From positions 1,922,001 through 1,986,000 of the forward strand of contig NZ_CP032098.1 of NCBI RefSeq assembly GCF_003544935.1: a DNA stretch of 64,000 bases. Reading direction: 5' to 3'. A program made the position numbers and the translations under genes. The stretch is from Malaciobacter molluscorum LMG 25693. Its GTDB lineage: Bacteria; Campylobacterota; Campylobacteria; Campylobacterales; Arcobacteraceae. Positions 8,991 through 18,446 of this stretch are shown one piece after another (the first letter of the stretch is position 1; every line of letters begins with the position of its first letter). A model generated the notes under the pieces. It had not been told where the DNA came from, did no database searches, and saw only the letters and a program-made list of their open reading frames with translations.

Positions 8991-10118
8991 TTATAAATCT
9001 TTTGGTTTTTCACTATAAGATAAAAGTCTTTTTGATTTAGAAATTCCATTTTGACTTCCAACTAAAAGTAATTTACAATTTTGTGTAATTATAATAGTAC
9101 CTTTTGGCATCTGAATAAATCTTCCATTTGCTTCAGTAATACCAATAATAGAAACTTTCATCTTATCTCTTAATCTTAGATCTTGTATTTGTTTATTTAC
9201 AGCCCAAGACTCTTCACCTACAAAAGCTTCCTCCATATCAATAGGAGTATCAGGTTTATATAAAAACTCATCAAGCACATTTTCCATATCTGGTCTAATT
9301 GCCATAGCACTAACTCTTTTTGCCATTAAAGATGGTGGCGCAACAACTTTATCTGCACCTAATTTTTTTAATCTTACTTTATCATTTTGAGTTTCTGCAT
9401 TACAAATAACTAAAAAAGGACTTCTTCCAAGCTCTTTTTCATATAACCTAACTGATGCTATTAATGTAATATTATCAGAAATATTTTTTGATAAAGATAT
9501 AGCACCCTTTGCTGAACTTAAATGAGATTTTAAAAAAGCTATCTCTTTATACGGTTCTTCTTTAACAAAATATGGATAATTGTTATCTTTTGCAACTTGT
9601 TCCATATCTTCCCTTGAATCAACAACTACAAAAGGAACATGATTTTGTCTGAATTGTCTTGCTAATTGTGCTGTATATTCATTATGATAAAATATAACAA
9701 AATGCCTTCTTAATCTTGCTATTTTATAAAGCATACGTCTTTCCTTAATAAGTTTTAAAAGTGTACCATCTGATATTGTATTAATTAAAATACCTACAGA
9801 AAATGTAAGAACAGCAAATCCTGACAACATCAAAGTAACTGTAAAAACAATACCTTCATTACTAAAATTTCTCTCATTTAATGCACCAAAACCAGTAGTT
9901 GTAAATGTATATGCTGATTGAAAGATTGCATGCATTATTGAATAATCTTCAATATATACATATCCAAATGTACCAATCATTAAAATGATTTGAATTAATA
10001 TAAGAGGTAATCTAAAAGGTTTTAATTGAGAATAAATAAGAGGATTTAAGTCATACTCTGGTTTGCTTGACCGTATCTCCCAGCCAAGAGCTTTTTTTAT
10101 CTTTATAAAGAAGCTCAT
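8991..10118 (-). CDS. Two-TM potassium channel with RCK/TrkA-type domain
   Basis: 375 residues. Two membrane segments (about 36-56 and 92-112) flank a pore helix and filter TTTGFGA (73-79), a variant of the K+ signature TxGYG. Residues 135-275 form a Rossmann-like RCK (TrkA-N) domain and 285-365 a TrkA-C domain, both cytoplasmic. The nucleotide loop is odd: the expected GxGxxG after beta-1 reads FYHNEYTA (143-150), so classical NAD binding is doubtful, although Asp167 after beta-2 is kept. It is a K+ channel by family; its ligand is unknown. It lies 24 bases downstream of rpmB and may be co-transcribed. Confidence 0.85.
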   Translation of the reverse strand: MSFFIKIKKALGWEIRSSKPEYDLNPLIYSQLKPFRLPLILIQIILMIGTFGYVYIEDYSIMHAIFQSAYTFTTTGFGALNERNFSNEGIVFTVTLMLSGFAVLTFSVGILINTISDGTLLKLIKERRMLYKIARLRRHFVIFYHNEYTAQLARQFRQNHVPFVVVDSREDMEQVAKDNNYPYFVKEEPYKEIAFLKSHLSSAKGAISLSKNISDNITLIASVRLYEKELGRSPFLVICNAETQNDKVRLKKLGADKVVAPPSLMAKRVSAMAIRPDMENVLDEFLYKPDTPIDMEEAFVGEESWAVNKQIQDLRLRDKMKVSIIGITEANGRFIQMPKGTIIITQNCKLLLVGSQNGISKSKRLLSYSEKPKDL

Positions 10119-10142
10119 GAAAGCACTTTTCTAAGCGCCTTC

Positions 10143-10331
10143 TTATGAGTGTTTTTTAAGAGTTCTTAACTCTTTTGCAGAAATTCTGATTTTTTTAGTT
10201 GTACCATCTTCTAAAGTAACTCTAACTGTTCTTAAGTTTGGTAAAAATCTTTTTTTAGTTCTGTTTTTAGCGTGGCTCACGTTGTTTCCAACCATTGGCC
10301 CTTTTCCTGAAATTGCACATCTTCTTGCCAT
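10143..10331 (-). CDS. rpmB: 50S ribosomal protein L28
   Basis: 62 residues starting [12 protein letters not shown], the conserved L28 start, followed by [19 protein letters not shown], typical of this basic large-subunit protein. The length matches the short Campylobacterota form. AAGGAAAAA precedes the ATG, and a TATAAT sits about 42 bases upstream. The channel gene follows on the same strand. Confidence 0.97.
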   Translation of the reverse strand: MARRCAISGKGPMVGNNVSHAKNRTKKRFLPNLRTVRVTLEDGTTKKIRISAKELRTLKKHS

Positions 10332-10372
10332 ATTTTTTTCCTTCTTAATTTTATAGTGAAAAATATTCGCGT

Positions 10373-10378
10373 ATTATA
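10373..10378 (-). promoter_or_regulatory. -10 box of rpmB
   Basis: Minus-strand GATATAATACGCG contains a perfect TATAAT 42 bases before the rpmB start, in an A/T-rich spacer without a good -35 box, the usual Campylobacterota arrangement. Assignment is by position only. Confidence 0.6.
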
Positions 10379-10417
10379 TCTTAATATTCTTAACTTTTAT
10401 TTAAAATATCTTTTACT

Positions 10418-11278
10418 TTATACATTTTGTAAAATAGCCATAACTTTTGAATAATTATTACTTAGATTAAACTCTTTAGCAACATTAAAATTATCATTTT
10501 TAATTAATATCAAATCTTCATTTCTACCTAAAAGTGCATCTATTTTAAAAGGTGTACTACCATCATCATATCTATTCATAGTAGCAAAAATATCAACAAC
10601 TTCACTTGCACTATTAGTTCTAGGAATAAATACTGCACTTTTATAATACATCGCTTTTAAAATAGAAGTTGCAAAAGATTTTTGTTGTGTAGGCAAAACA
10701 AAAATATCACATATATAAAATAATAAATCAATATTACCAAAATCTTCTAAATAAATTACTTTATTTCCAAAATCATATTTTGAATTTAAAAGTTTCAAAT
10801 TTGAAATTTGTCTTTTTGTTCCAGCAATTATAAACTTTGTATATTTATAATTTATCTTTTTTATTAATTCTATAAACTCTTTTATTCCAGATTTTTTAAA
10901 ATCTTTTGCTGTAAAAAAGATAATTTTATGTTCATTTGATATTTGATATTTTTCAAAAAACTCATTTTTTTGTTTTTCTTCAAAGTTTTTTATAGAAACG
11001 CTAGGATAAATAACTTCAATTTTTGTTTTATCAAAATCAAACTTTTCAATTAATTTATTTTTTATTCTATTTGAATTAACTACTATTCTTTTTGCCTTGT
11101 AAAGTTTTTTTTCATCATCTTTTTGAAGGTTTCCACTAAAAAAATAAATATCTGCAAATTCTTGTTTTTTAAATATCAATTTATGTGAAAGTTTTCTTTT
11201 TTTAATTTTAGTTATATTTTCATTTTCTAAAAGTCTTTTTATTAATTTTGTTTCTATTTTATAATCTATTTTTATCAT
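10418..11278 (-). CDS. Glycosyltransferase, GT4-like, with short N-terminal domain
   Basis: 286 residues. IEVIYPSV near residue 88 followed by a Rossmann-like half with FFTAKDFKKSGI, FIIAGTKR and a DIFVLPTQQKSFATSILKAMYYKSAVF stretch (here in parts: DIFVLPT, SFATSILKAMYY) is the nucleotide-sugar-binding C-terminal domain of GT-B family 4 enzymes. The N-terminal domain has only about 85 residues, roughly half the usual size. I start at the ATG at 11278, not seven codons earlier, because GGAAAG lies five bases before it. It is divergent from gmhA and likely acts in LPS core synthesis; the sugar is unknown. Confidence 0.75.
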   Translation of the reverse strand: MIKIDYKIETKLIKRLLENENITKIKKRKLSHKLIFKKQEFADIYFFSGNLQKDDEKKLYKAKRIVVNSNRIKNKLIEKFDFDKTKIEVIYPSVSIKNFEEKQKNEFFEKYQISNEHKIIFFTAKDFKKSGIKEFIELIKKINYKYTKFIIAGTKRQISNLKLLNSKYDFGNKVIYLEDFGNIDLLFYICDIFVLPTQQKSFATSILKAMYYKSAVFIPRTNSASEVVDIFATMNRYDDGSTPFKIDALLGRNEDLILIKNDNFNVAKEFNLSNNYSKVMAILQNV

Positions 11279-11389
11279 CAATTCTTTCCATTTTGGCAAA
11301 TTCTATCAAATTAAAAATAAAAAGATTTAATAAATTTAAAATATTCTTATGATAAAATCCAAATTACAATAAAAAAAGGATCAGAAATA

Positions 11390-11956
11390 ATGAAAAAAGT
11401 GATTGCAGAAGAATTCCAAGCACACCTTGAAACAATAAATAATGTAATAAATAATATGCAAGAAAAAGTAGAAGCTGCATCACAACTTGCAGTAGATACT
11501 TTAAAAAATGGAAATAAAATTTTATTATGTGGAAATGGTGGAAGTGCAGCAGATGCACAACACATTGCAGCAGAATTAACAGGAAGATATAAAACAGAAA
11601 GAAGAGGACTTCCAGGAATTGCACTAACAACAGATACAAGTGCATTAACTGCAATTGGAAATGATTATGGATATGATAGAGTATTTGATAGACAAGTAGA
11701 AGCATTAGCAAATAAAGGTGACTTACTAATAGGAATTAGTACAAGTGGAAATAGTAAAAATGTATTAAGTGCTTTAAATCTAGCAAAAGAGCTTGGTTGT
11801 AAAACTGTTGGATTAACAGGAAGAGATGGTGGAGCTATGAATGAAGCTTGTGATGTAAATCTTGTAGTTCCTTCAAATGACACTCCAAGAATTCAAGAAA
11901 TGCATATTTTAATTGGTCATACTATTTGTCAAATTATAGATAATGAACTAAGTTAA
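11390..11956 (+). CDS. gmhA: Phosphoheptose isomerase
   Basis: 188 residues with a SIS-domain fold. [21 protein letters not shown] near residue 46 (parts: [20 protein letters not shown]) and [13 protein letters not shown] near the end match GmhA, which converts sedoheptulose 7-phosphate to D-glycero-heptose 7-phosphate, the first step to the ADP-heptose used by the WaaC and WaaF homologues in this window. The other heptose-synthesis genes (hldE, gmhB, hldD) are not here. It is divergent from the GT4 gene and its end overlaps the convergent waaF by 4 bases. Confidence 0.96.
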   Translation: MKKVIAEEFQAHLETINNVINNMQEKVEAASQLAVDTLKNGNKILLCGNGGSAADAQHIAAELTGRYKTERRGLPGIALTTDTSALTAIGNDYGYDRVFDRQVEALANKGDLLIGISTSGNSKNVLSALNLAKELGCKTVGLTGRDGGAMNEACDVNLVVPSNDTPRIQEMHILIGHTICQIIDNELS

Positions 11957-11966
11957 TTATCTATAA
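11934..11966. terminator. Hairpin spanning the convergent gmhA and waaF stops
   Basis: A perfect 11-bp inverted repeat (11934-11944 with 11956-11966) encloses a second 3-bp pairing (AAC/GTT) around a TAA loop. It lies inside the last codons of both genes and explains why both proteins end in similar residues (IIDN.., VIDN). Probably a bidirectional terminator. Confidence 0.65.
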
Positions 11967-12891
11967 CTTTTAAAACATCTTTAGCTGTTATTAACTTCAT
12001 ACAGTTATGATGTTTTAAAGGACATACCCTTTTCATACATGGAGCACAATCTAAATTTTTTGTAATAATATTCTCATTTGGATTATTCCATTGATTTGTC
12101 TCTTTAAATCTTGTAGGTCCAAAAATAGCAGCTGTTTTTACTTTAAATGCAGCTGCAACATGCATAGGTCCAGAATCATTTGTAATAAAAATATCAAGCC
12201 CAGCTATTTTTTCAATTAATTCAGGAATTGTTGTTTTTCCTGCTAAATTTTGATAATTTGTCACACCATTTGAAATAAGTTCTTTTTCTATATCTTTTGC
12301 AATATCTATTTCCCCTGGACCACCAAATATTACAATATCATGTGTTTTTGACATGTTTATTGCAACCTTTGCAAACTCATTTGGATACCATCTTTTAGCA
12401 CTTCCATATGTAGCACCAGGATTTATTCCAAGTGTATTTTTATCATATGCAAAAGGCTTAAAATGTAAAGATAAATCACCAGCTTTGTTATCTAAATTTA
12501 AAACATAATTTACAAAATTGTTATATCTTAAAACCTGATGTATTTGCTGTTTTTCTAATCTTCTATAATTATATTTTTTTTTAGCATTTACAAAAAACAT
12601 CATAAATTTAGAAGATAGACTTCTTCTAAATGAAATTGCTAAATCCACTTTTCCTATTTGTTTAGCTAAGTTATATAAATTTTTATATCTATTGCCTTGT
12701 TTTTTTGTATTATCAATTATTATTTTTTCTATATTTTTAAAATTTCCCAATGCTTGAGTTGAAACAAATGAACCCAAAAACGTTATCTTAGCATCTGGAT
12801 ATGTTTTAATTATATTCTCAATTGCAGGTGTTGTCATAATTGCATCACCTAGCCATGTAGGTATCTCTATAAATATCTTCTCAATTTTCAT
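11953..12891 (-). CDS. waaF: LPS heptosyltransferase II-like (GT9)
   Basis: 312 residues of GT-B family 9. [17 protein letters not shown] (11-27) is the WaaF-type start. [16 protein letters not shown] near residue 156 and [13 protein letters not shown] near residue 237 bind ADP-heptose. Near the C-terminus [17 protein letters not shown] is the cysteine-rich tail seen in heptosyltransferase II. It adds the second heptose to the inner core on the cytoplasmic face. It overlaps the upstream gene by 11 bases. Confidence 0.9.
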   Translation of the reverse strand: MKIEKIFIEIPTWLGDAIMTTPAIENIIKTYPDAKITFLGSFVSTQALGNFKNIEKIIIDNTKKQGNRYKNLYNLAKQIGKVDLAISFRRSLSSKFMMFFVNAKKKYNYRRLEKQQIHQVLRYNNFVNYVLNLDNKAGDLSLHFKPFAYDKNTLGINPGATYGSAKRWYPNEFAKVAINMSKTHDIVIFGGPGEIDIAKDIEKELISNGVTNYQNLAGKTTIPELIEKIAGLDIFITNDSGPMHVAAAFKVKTAAIFGPTRFKETNQWNNPNENIITKNLDCAPCMKRVCPLKHHNCMKLITAKDVLKVIDN

Positions 12892-13939
12892 TTAACATCT
12901 CTTTAAATTTATAAAACTGTGGTAACTTTACTATTTTTCCATCTCTATTATCAACTAATCCATAACCTGGGGCTATTAATTGATGCCAATATACTCTTTT
13001 TATTTTTCTACTATTTTTAGCAATATTTATATATTCATTCATGTACTTTGTATAAAGCTCATTTGATACACACTCTTTTTCACTAGTTGGTGCATATGGA
13101 GCTGTATTTAAAATTGGCCAATTAACTTCTGTAATATAAATCTCATCGTTTACTTTAGAAGATAATTTACATAAAGAATATAATAAATCAATCTTATTTT
13201 TTGTATCAAAAAAACCATATTGTGTATTTGTAGGTTTTCCTCTTCTATCAACATAAAGTAATGCACTTAATTTATCATATTTAATATTATAAAAATTAAA
13301 CATTGCTCTTACGTTATAGTAATATTCAAAATCTATTACACTAGGCCCTAATAGTTTTAAATCTTTATATTTTTTATCTCTTAAATCTTGTGCAACTTTA
13401 TAAAAACCAAGATACTCTTGTACTGCAAAAAATCCCCATTTTGCTCTATTTATTGTAGTTGCAATTTGATACTCAAAAACAAAAGAAGAGAACTTTGAAA
13501 ATATCAAATCTAAATCTTTTTTTAAAAGTTCTTTATTTTCTATATGTTCTCTATCTTGCAAAATATTAAGCAAAATATTTTTATTTGAAGTTTTATTAAA
13601 ACTCTTTGCAAACTCAACATATAAATCAATATTTTCAATATCACTTAAAGGTAATCGAATTATTAGATTTTGAACATTTAGTTCATCAACTAACTTTTGC
13701 TGCATGTTTCCTTTGTCTAAATTAACGCCAATTCCAATAAAATCTTTATTAGTTATATTTTGATTTCCTTTAAAAAATTTCATCAAAATAATTGAAATAG
13801 GTAAAACAATAATAGAAGAAAAAAGCATAATTACATAATCAAATATGTATCTTTTCCTCATCTTTTTTTTGTAAGATTTATCTTTTATAACACTTGGTTG
13901 GTCTGAATACTTATCCCATACGAATGGTGATTTACTCAT
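12881..13939 (-). CDS. Membrane-anchored glycoside-hydrolase-like protein
   Basis: 352 residues. After a basic N-terminus comes one membrane segment (about 32-54), then a soluble region with the look of a (beta/alpha)8 barrel: GIGVNLDKG, LIIRLPLSD, LLNILQDRE, FVFEYQIATTINRAKWG, LGPSVIDFEYY, IYITEVNWP. Glu271 in ITEVNWP and Glu156 in FEYQ are placed like the nucleophile and acid/base of clan GH-A, and the C-terminus has VYWHQLIAPGYGLVD. I cannot name a family. Context, overlapping waaF downstream and close to the TMK-YrbL fusion upstream, suggests trimming or modifying LPS glycan in the periplasm, or a non-catalytic sugar-binding role. Confidence 0.5.
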   Translation of the reverse strand: MSKSPFVWDKYSDQPSVIKDKSYKKKMRKRYIFDYVIMLFSSIIVLPISIILMKFFKGNQNITNKDFIGIGVNLDKGNMQQKLVDELNVQNLIIRLPLSDIENIDLYVEFAKSFNKTSNKNILLNILQDREHIENKELLKKDLDLIFSKFSSFVFEYQIATTINRAKWGFFAVQEYLGFYKVAQDLRDKKYKDLKLLGPSVIDFEYYYNVRAMFNFYNIKYDKLSALLYVDRRGKPTNTQYGFFDTKNKIDLLYSLCKLSSKVNDEIYITEVNWPILNTAPYAPTSEKECVSNELYTKYMNEYINIAKNSRKIKRVYWHQLIAPGYGLVDNRDGKIVKLPQFYKFKEMLNEN

Positions 13940-13940
13940 A

Positions 13941-15491
13941 TTATAACCTTGTAAAAGGACGTTGCCCTAATTGGGCTCTTTTTACATCTTTTTTGTACAT
14001 CACCATAAATTTTTCCCATTGTCTTTTGATTTTATATTTTGTATATAGTTTTGAATTTCTATATAACCAAAATTTAAATCCCATTCTTTTTGCACCCAAT
14101 CCATCAACAATTATAATTTTATATTTTCCTTCTTGAACTTCAGGGCAAAAAAGATTTGTCAAACTTGTATCAACAAATAATATTTCATTATCTTCTAAAT
14201 ATTTTTTTAATTCATCCAATAAAACTTTTTGTTCATCAAGTGATAAAATTTTATTTGCAACCATATATCTAAAAGATTTTGCAGGAGTATTATCATAATT
14301 TAAAACTCTATCAAAAACAAGAGCTTTTCCTATATTTGTCTTTATATATCCATAACAATTAGTAAGATGAGATAAATCTTTTTGTCTATTCTTTAAATAA
14401 TTCATATAGATATATTCTAATTTATTTTGATCGTTATGTTCACCTTTTGAAAATACACTTTTAATAACTTTAGTATTATCTTCAGGATGCAAATAACATA
14501 CTCTTTCTCCACCTTTTGCAATCATTAAATCATCATTTATTTGATACAAAAACTCATCAAATAAAGCAATTCCAACTCTTCTTGATATTTTTAATAATAC
14601 ATTTTGACAAAAAGATAAATCAAGCCCTGTATTTACATAAGTATAAACTATTGAAGGCTTTTGCAAATATATTTTAAAATTTGCTTTTCTATATTTTTTT
14701 ATATCTCTTTTTTTTAGCTCATCTTTTCTTTCTAAAATTATTTTAGCTTTTGCATCTAAATGAACCATCCAATAAACAGTTGGTATATAATTTAAAATAT
14801 TTTTCCACTTGTCTCTTAATTTTGTTTTCTTATCTAAAAAAGAGATATTTTCTAATAAATAATCATTAAAAAATCTATCAATGAATACTATTTTTTTATT
14901 AACTAAAGTATTAAAAACCAAATATGGATAGTATAGTAAACCAGCTAGGATAACTAACATATAGTGAATATCATCATGTTGATCTTTTTCTGGCTTTTTA
15001 CCTAGCTTTTTCTTTAATAAATATTTATTTATTGGATAAGTTACATTATAAATAATTGATCTTCTTACTATTTTTTTAAATCGTTTAAACATTAAACTTT
15101 TTTCTTTTGGGTTAAATGTATTTGTAAGAAGAGTTGTCTTACCTACTCCATCAGGACCAATAATAGGAAAGATTTTATATTCTTTATATTTTAAAACTTT
15201 TTTTCTATATTGTAAAATAATCTTATCTTCTACATTTTCTAACAATATTTTTATTTTTTTATCTTCATTTTTAGAGTAAATTATCACTTCAATTTCATCA
15301 TACTCTTCTCTAATAATTGAAAAACAGTATAGATTTTTTGAACATAATTTAAAAACTATTTTTAATAAGTTATTTAATCTATCTTCTGTAATAGAAAATT
15401 TAACAGTATTATTTTCATATTTATAAATAGAAAAATTTTTCTTTGCAAGTTTAGTCAATAAATTTTGAGTAAATTCTTCAATATCAATCAT
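13941..15491 (-). CDS. Fusion: thymidylate-kinase-like P-loop domain plus YrbL-type kinase domain
   Basis: 516 residues in three parts. Residues 1-105 are unassigned alpha/beta. Residues 106-310 resemble a thymidylate-kinase-like NTPase: Walker A GPDGVGKTT (112-120), FIDRFF with DR at 205-206, and a LERKDEL lid-like stretch (253-259). Residues 320-516 match the YrbL (PhoP-network) family: KGGERVCYLHPED, candidate ATP Lys344, loop D441-TSLT-N446, and IIIVDG with Asp463. The start overlaps the upstream GT9 gene by 8 bases. Context says LPS, perhaps phosphorylation of a core sugar or lipid. Substrate unknown; the domain calls are by motif only. Confidence 0.65.
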   Translation of the reverse strand: MIDIEEFTQNLLTKLAKKNFSIYKYENNTVKFSITEDRLNNLLKIVFKLCSKNLYCFSIIREEYDEIEVIIYSKNEDKKIKILLENVEDKIILQYRKKVLKYKEYKIFPIIGPDGVGKTTLLTNTFNPKEKSLMFKRFKKIVRRSIIYNVTYPINKYLLKKKLGKKPEKDQHDDIHYMLVILAGLLYYPYLVFNTLVNKKIVFIDRFFNDYLLENISFLDKKTKLRDKWKNILNYIPTVYWMVHLDAKAKIILERKDELKKRDIKKYRKANFKIYLQKPSIVYTYVNTGLDLSFCQNVLLKISRRVGIALFDEFLYQINDDLMIAKGGERVCYLHPEDNTKVIKSVFSKGEHNDQNKLEYIYMNYLKNRQKDLSHLTNCYGYIKTNIGKALVFDRVLNYDNTPAKSFRYMVANKILSLDEQKVLLDELKKYLEDNEILFVDTSLTNLFCPEVQEGKYKIIIVDGLGAKRMGFKFWLYRNSKLYTKYKIKRQWEKFMVMYKKDVKRAQLGQRPFTRL

Positions 15492-16449
15492 TTATTATCT
15501 CTTTTAATCTATTTTCAATTTCTAAATATTTCTCTTTTGTATAATTTAATGAAAGCATAAAATTATTTTGATTTTTAGTTTCACTTACTGTTGCCCATCT
15601 TTTAGAACTTGCAAATAAATTATCACCAAAAAATGAAATTGTTTTTGTATTTACACAACCAGCTAAATGCATAGGTCCAGTTGAAGTACTTATAAAAAGT
15701 TCAAATTGACTTAATAATTTACAAAAATTAATAATTGAACCAACTGATTCATAAAAAACTACATCAAAATCTACTTTTGACATAATTTCATCTTTTACTT
15801 TTAAATCATCAGGTCCAAAGGTAAAAACAACTTGAATATTATCTTTTAAAGAAGCTATTTTTGCTAATTTAATATAATCATCAATTGTTAAATTACCCTC
15901 ACTACTTCCACCAAATCCAGGATGAAAAGCAACAATTTTTTTAGACTCATCAATATTAAATTCATTTCTGAATTTTTTGATTTGTTCGCTACCATCAATA
16001 TTTAAAACAGGTTTTGAAAACTCTAAATTAATATCTTTAAAAAGTTTTATTGCTAAGTCTAAATTATATTGCCATTCTGTTTTTAGAACTTGACTTCTTC
16101 TTTGTTTAACTTTTTTATTAAAAAAAAGTTGAGCTATTTTAGTTGCAGGAGCTACTCTTTTTTTTATTTTACTTTTAAATAAAAGTTTACCAAGTTTAGT
16201 ATCAATATAAGCACTAATACTTGCATCAAATCTTTTCTGTTTTATAATATTTAAAGTTGTTTTTAAATCATTTTTATCAAATAAAATAACATCATCAATA
16301 AAATCTATATTTTTTGCAAAATCAAAGTTTATTTTACTTACTAATGCAGTAATTTTTGTTTGGGGGTATTGCGTTTTAATAGCTTTAAAAAGAGGTAAAG
16401 TCACAACAAAATCCCCAATTTTGTCATGTCTTGAAATCAATAAATTCAT
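15484..16449 (-). CDS. Glycosyltransferase family 9 (heptosyltransferase-like)
   Basis: 321 residues. LISRHDKIGDFVVTLPLFKAI at the start (parts: SRHDKIGDFVVTLP) and FISTSTGPMHLAGCV near residue 255 are the two GT9 signatures, with FHPGFGGSSEGNL in the middle contacting the nucleotide. It differs from the WaaC and WaaF homologues here, so it probably adds a further heptose or related sugar. I use the ATG at 16449, which overlaps the upstream stop as TGATG and has AGAGG nine bases before it. Confidence 0.85.
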   Translation of the reverse strand: MNLLISRHDKIGDFVVTLPLFKAIKTQYPQTKITALVSKINFDFAKNIDFIDDVILFDKNDLKTTLNIIKQKRFDASISAYIDTKLGKLLFKSKIKKRVAPATKIAQLFFNKKVKQRRSQVLKTEWQYNLDLAIKLFKDINLEFSKPVLNIDGSEQIKKFRNEFNIDESKKIVAFHPGFGGSSEGNLTIDDYIKLAKIASLKDNIQVVFTFGPDDLKVKDEIMSKVDFDVVFYESVGSIINFCKLLSQFELFISTSTGPMHLAGCVNTKTISFFGDNLFASSKRWATVSETKNQNNFMLSLNYTKEKYLEIENRLKEIIND

Positions 16450-17195
16450 CAACTTTTACCTCTTATTTTTCGTTTAAACTCTACAAACCATTTTAATTTT
16501 TTATCACACTCTTTTAAAATATCAATAGCTTTATTTTCATCAACATTTGCAAGTTTGGCATACTCTTTTGCAATAAGTAATAAGCTATTTTCATCAAGCC
16601 AAAGTTTTGCAAAATTATCAAGACCTGTATATAAATCAATTGTTTTAAATTGCATTCTATTTATATCTACAACTGAAAATTCATATTTATTATTTTTAGA
16701 AGAAACTAAAATATTACCAGCAGAATAATCTTTGTGATATACACCATTTAAATGAAGATTATATGTAAATTTTACAAACCCTTTAATTATCTCTTCTCTA
16801 TTTTTAAAATCTAAATGTCTTAATGGTTCTCTTATTGTATATTCATAATTATATTTTTCACTTATAAAAAAACTTTTTTTAAATAAAAAGTTATGATAAA
16901 ACTCAATATAGCCAATTGGTTTTGGAGTATTTATTCCTAATTCTATTAATTTAACAGCATTTTCATAAGATTTTTTTGCTTTTGAATCTCTAAAATAAGC
17001 ATATGCAATTTGGTTTATTATATTAGGAACTTTAAAAGCTTTTACAACTGTTTTTATTCCCTTATATTCAATTACTTTAAGTTCGTTTCTTGCTTTATGA
17101 ATTGTATTTGAGTTCTCTTCAAAAAACTCTTTTATATTTATCAAAAATTCTTTTATATTATTATAATTACTATTTAGTTTATACTTAATACTCAA
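16449..17195 (-). CDS. LPS core kinase, WaaP/InaA-like
   Basis: 248 residues with a eukaryotic-like kinase fold. VVKAF has the ATP Lys52, Glu78 is the likely helix-C partner, HKDYSAGNIL (154-163) is a complete catalytic loop with Asp156 and Asn161, and VVDINRM has the metal Asp177. Its layout fits the WaaP/InaA/KdkA group, which phosphorylate LPS heptose or Kdo. All active residues are present, unlike two other kinase-fold genes nearby. The start is a TTG overlapping the upstream stop as TTGA, with AAGGGA in place; no ATG would keep the N-terminus. Confidence 0.75.
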   Translation of the reverse strand: MSIKYKLNSNYNNIKEFLINIKEFFEENSNTIHKARNELKVIEYKGIKTVVKAFKVPNIINQIAYAYFRDSKAKKSYENAVKLIELGINTPKPIGYIEFYHNFLFKKSFFISEKYNYEYTIREPLRHLDFKNREEIIKGFVKFTYNLHLNGVYHKDYSAGNILVSSKNNKYEFSVVDINRMQFKTIDLYTGLDNFAKLWLDENSLLLIAKEYAKLANVDENKAIDILKECDKKLKWFVEFKRKIRGKS

Positions 17196-18328
17196 TCTCT
17201 TCCCTTATTTTCTAAAACTTTTTTTAGATCTTTTATATAAGCTTCTTTTGAAAATCTTTCTTCATATAATTTGAAACCATTTTCTGAAACATTTTTTAAT
17301 TTAATTTTGTCTTTGGAAACTTCTACTATTTTATTTGCTAACGATTTTGGATTAGACTCACAAAAAAATATATTTTTATTATCAATAAAATATTCATCTA
17401 AAGCTTCAGTTTTTTGAGAAATAACAGGAATATATAAAGAAAGTGCTTCAACTATTTTATTAGGCATTACTACTTTAGCTTTTTCACTATTTCCAAAAAT
17501 TCCAAATGATATATCACAATTTTCTATTAAAAATTTATCTAAAGACTTATCTGAAAAACTTTTTGTATTATCTATTTCAATTACATCATTAAGAAATAAA
17601 TCATCAATTTTTTTTTGATGTTTAACTGCTCTACTATCAGACCTTCCAAATATATAAAATTTAAAATTAAGATTAAGTTCTTTTAAATATTTTGCTGATT
17701 GAATAATTTTATCTAGCCCATGCAAAGGAATATAACTTCCCCACCAACAAAGAATTAATTTTTCTTTTTCTGAATTCACATAATTTAAAAAAGCCTTTTG
17801 TTTAAATTCTGTTGCCAATGGTATAGTATATGTATTTGTTTTTGTATCTAATCTATCAATTACTGATAAATAATAATTTTTTTCTGAATTATTTAAAAAA
17901 ATCAAATCTGTACTATAATCAACAATATTTTGATCAAATCTTTTTAATTTAAAAGCTTTTTTTGTATTTTCCTTAACTCTTTTTTTATCATATACATGTG
18001 TATCATATTTTGAAATATAAAATTCAGATATTATTCTTTTCCCCATTTTATTTGCAATTTTTAATCGAAAAGAATCAATATTTCCCATTGGTAAAATAAA
18101 AATAATATCACTAATTAAAAATTTCAAGAAACTACTTATTTTATTAATTATACTAAAAATTAAAAGAAATATTTTATTAATTATATTTTTATTATTTATT
18201 TTAAAAAATCGTGTATCATCATATGTAAAACTATAAATATCAGAAGAAGTTATATAATCTAATAATAATCTACTCCTTGAAGAATCCATAAATTTCCCTA
18301 CTAAAAATACTCGTTTTCTATTTAACAT
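17192..18328 (-). CDS. Glycosyltransferase family 4
   Basis: 378 residues. LILCWWGSYIPLHGLDKIIQSAKYL near residue 195 (parts: WWGSYIPLHGLDKI) and the later SFGIFGNSEKAKVVMPNKIVEALSL stretch (parts: FGIFGNSEKA, PNKIVEALSL) are the nucleotide-sugar-binding region of GT-B family 4. The N-terminal half is hydrophobic around residues 50-75. An AAGGT site precedes the ATG. It is the first gene after a 118-base gap, so the genes down to waaF may be transcribed from here. Donor and acceptor unknown. Confidence 0.75.
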   Translation of the reverse strand: MLNRKRVFLVGKFMDSSRSRLLLDYITSSDIYSFTYDDTRFFKINNKNIINKIFLLIFSIINKISSFLKFLISDIIFILPMGNIDSFRLKIANKMGKRIISEFYISKYDTHVYDKKRVKENTKKAFKLKRFDQNIVDYSTDLIFLNNSEKNYYLSVIDRLDTKTNTYTIPLATEFKQKAFLNYVNSEKEKLILCWWGSYIPLHGLDKIIQSAKYLKELNLNFKFYIFGRSDSRAVKHQKKIDDLFLNDVIEIDNTKSFSDKSLDKFLIENCDISFGIFGNSEKAKVVMPNKIVEALSLYIPVISQKTEALDEYFIDNKNIFFCESNPKSLANKIVEVSKDKIKLKNVSENGFKLYEERFSKEAYIKDLKKVLENKGRD

Positions 18329-18446
18329 TTAATAATTACCTTTTTTATAATATATTTAATTTTATTATTATTCATTTTATATAAAACTATAATTCACTAT
18401 TTTATCTATACATTAACTTTATAATTAGCATTTCTTTTAATTCATT

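Noticed and set aside
11347-11883. Open frames on the minus strand opposite gmhA.
   Set aside because: They are repetitive hydrophobic Leu/His or Cys/Ala runs created by the antisense of an A-rich gene; gmhA is clearly the real gene.
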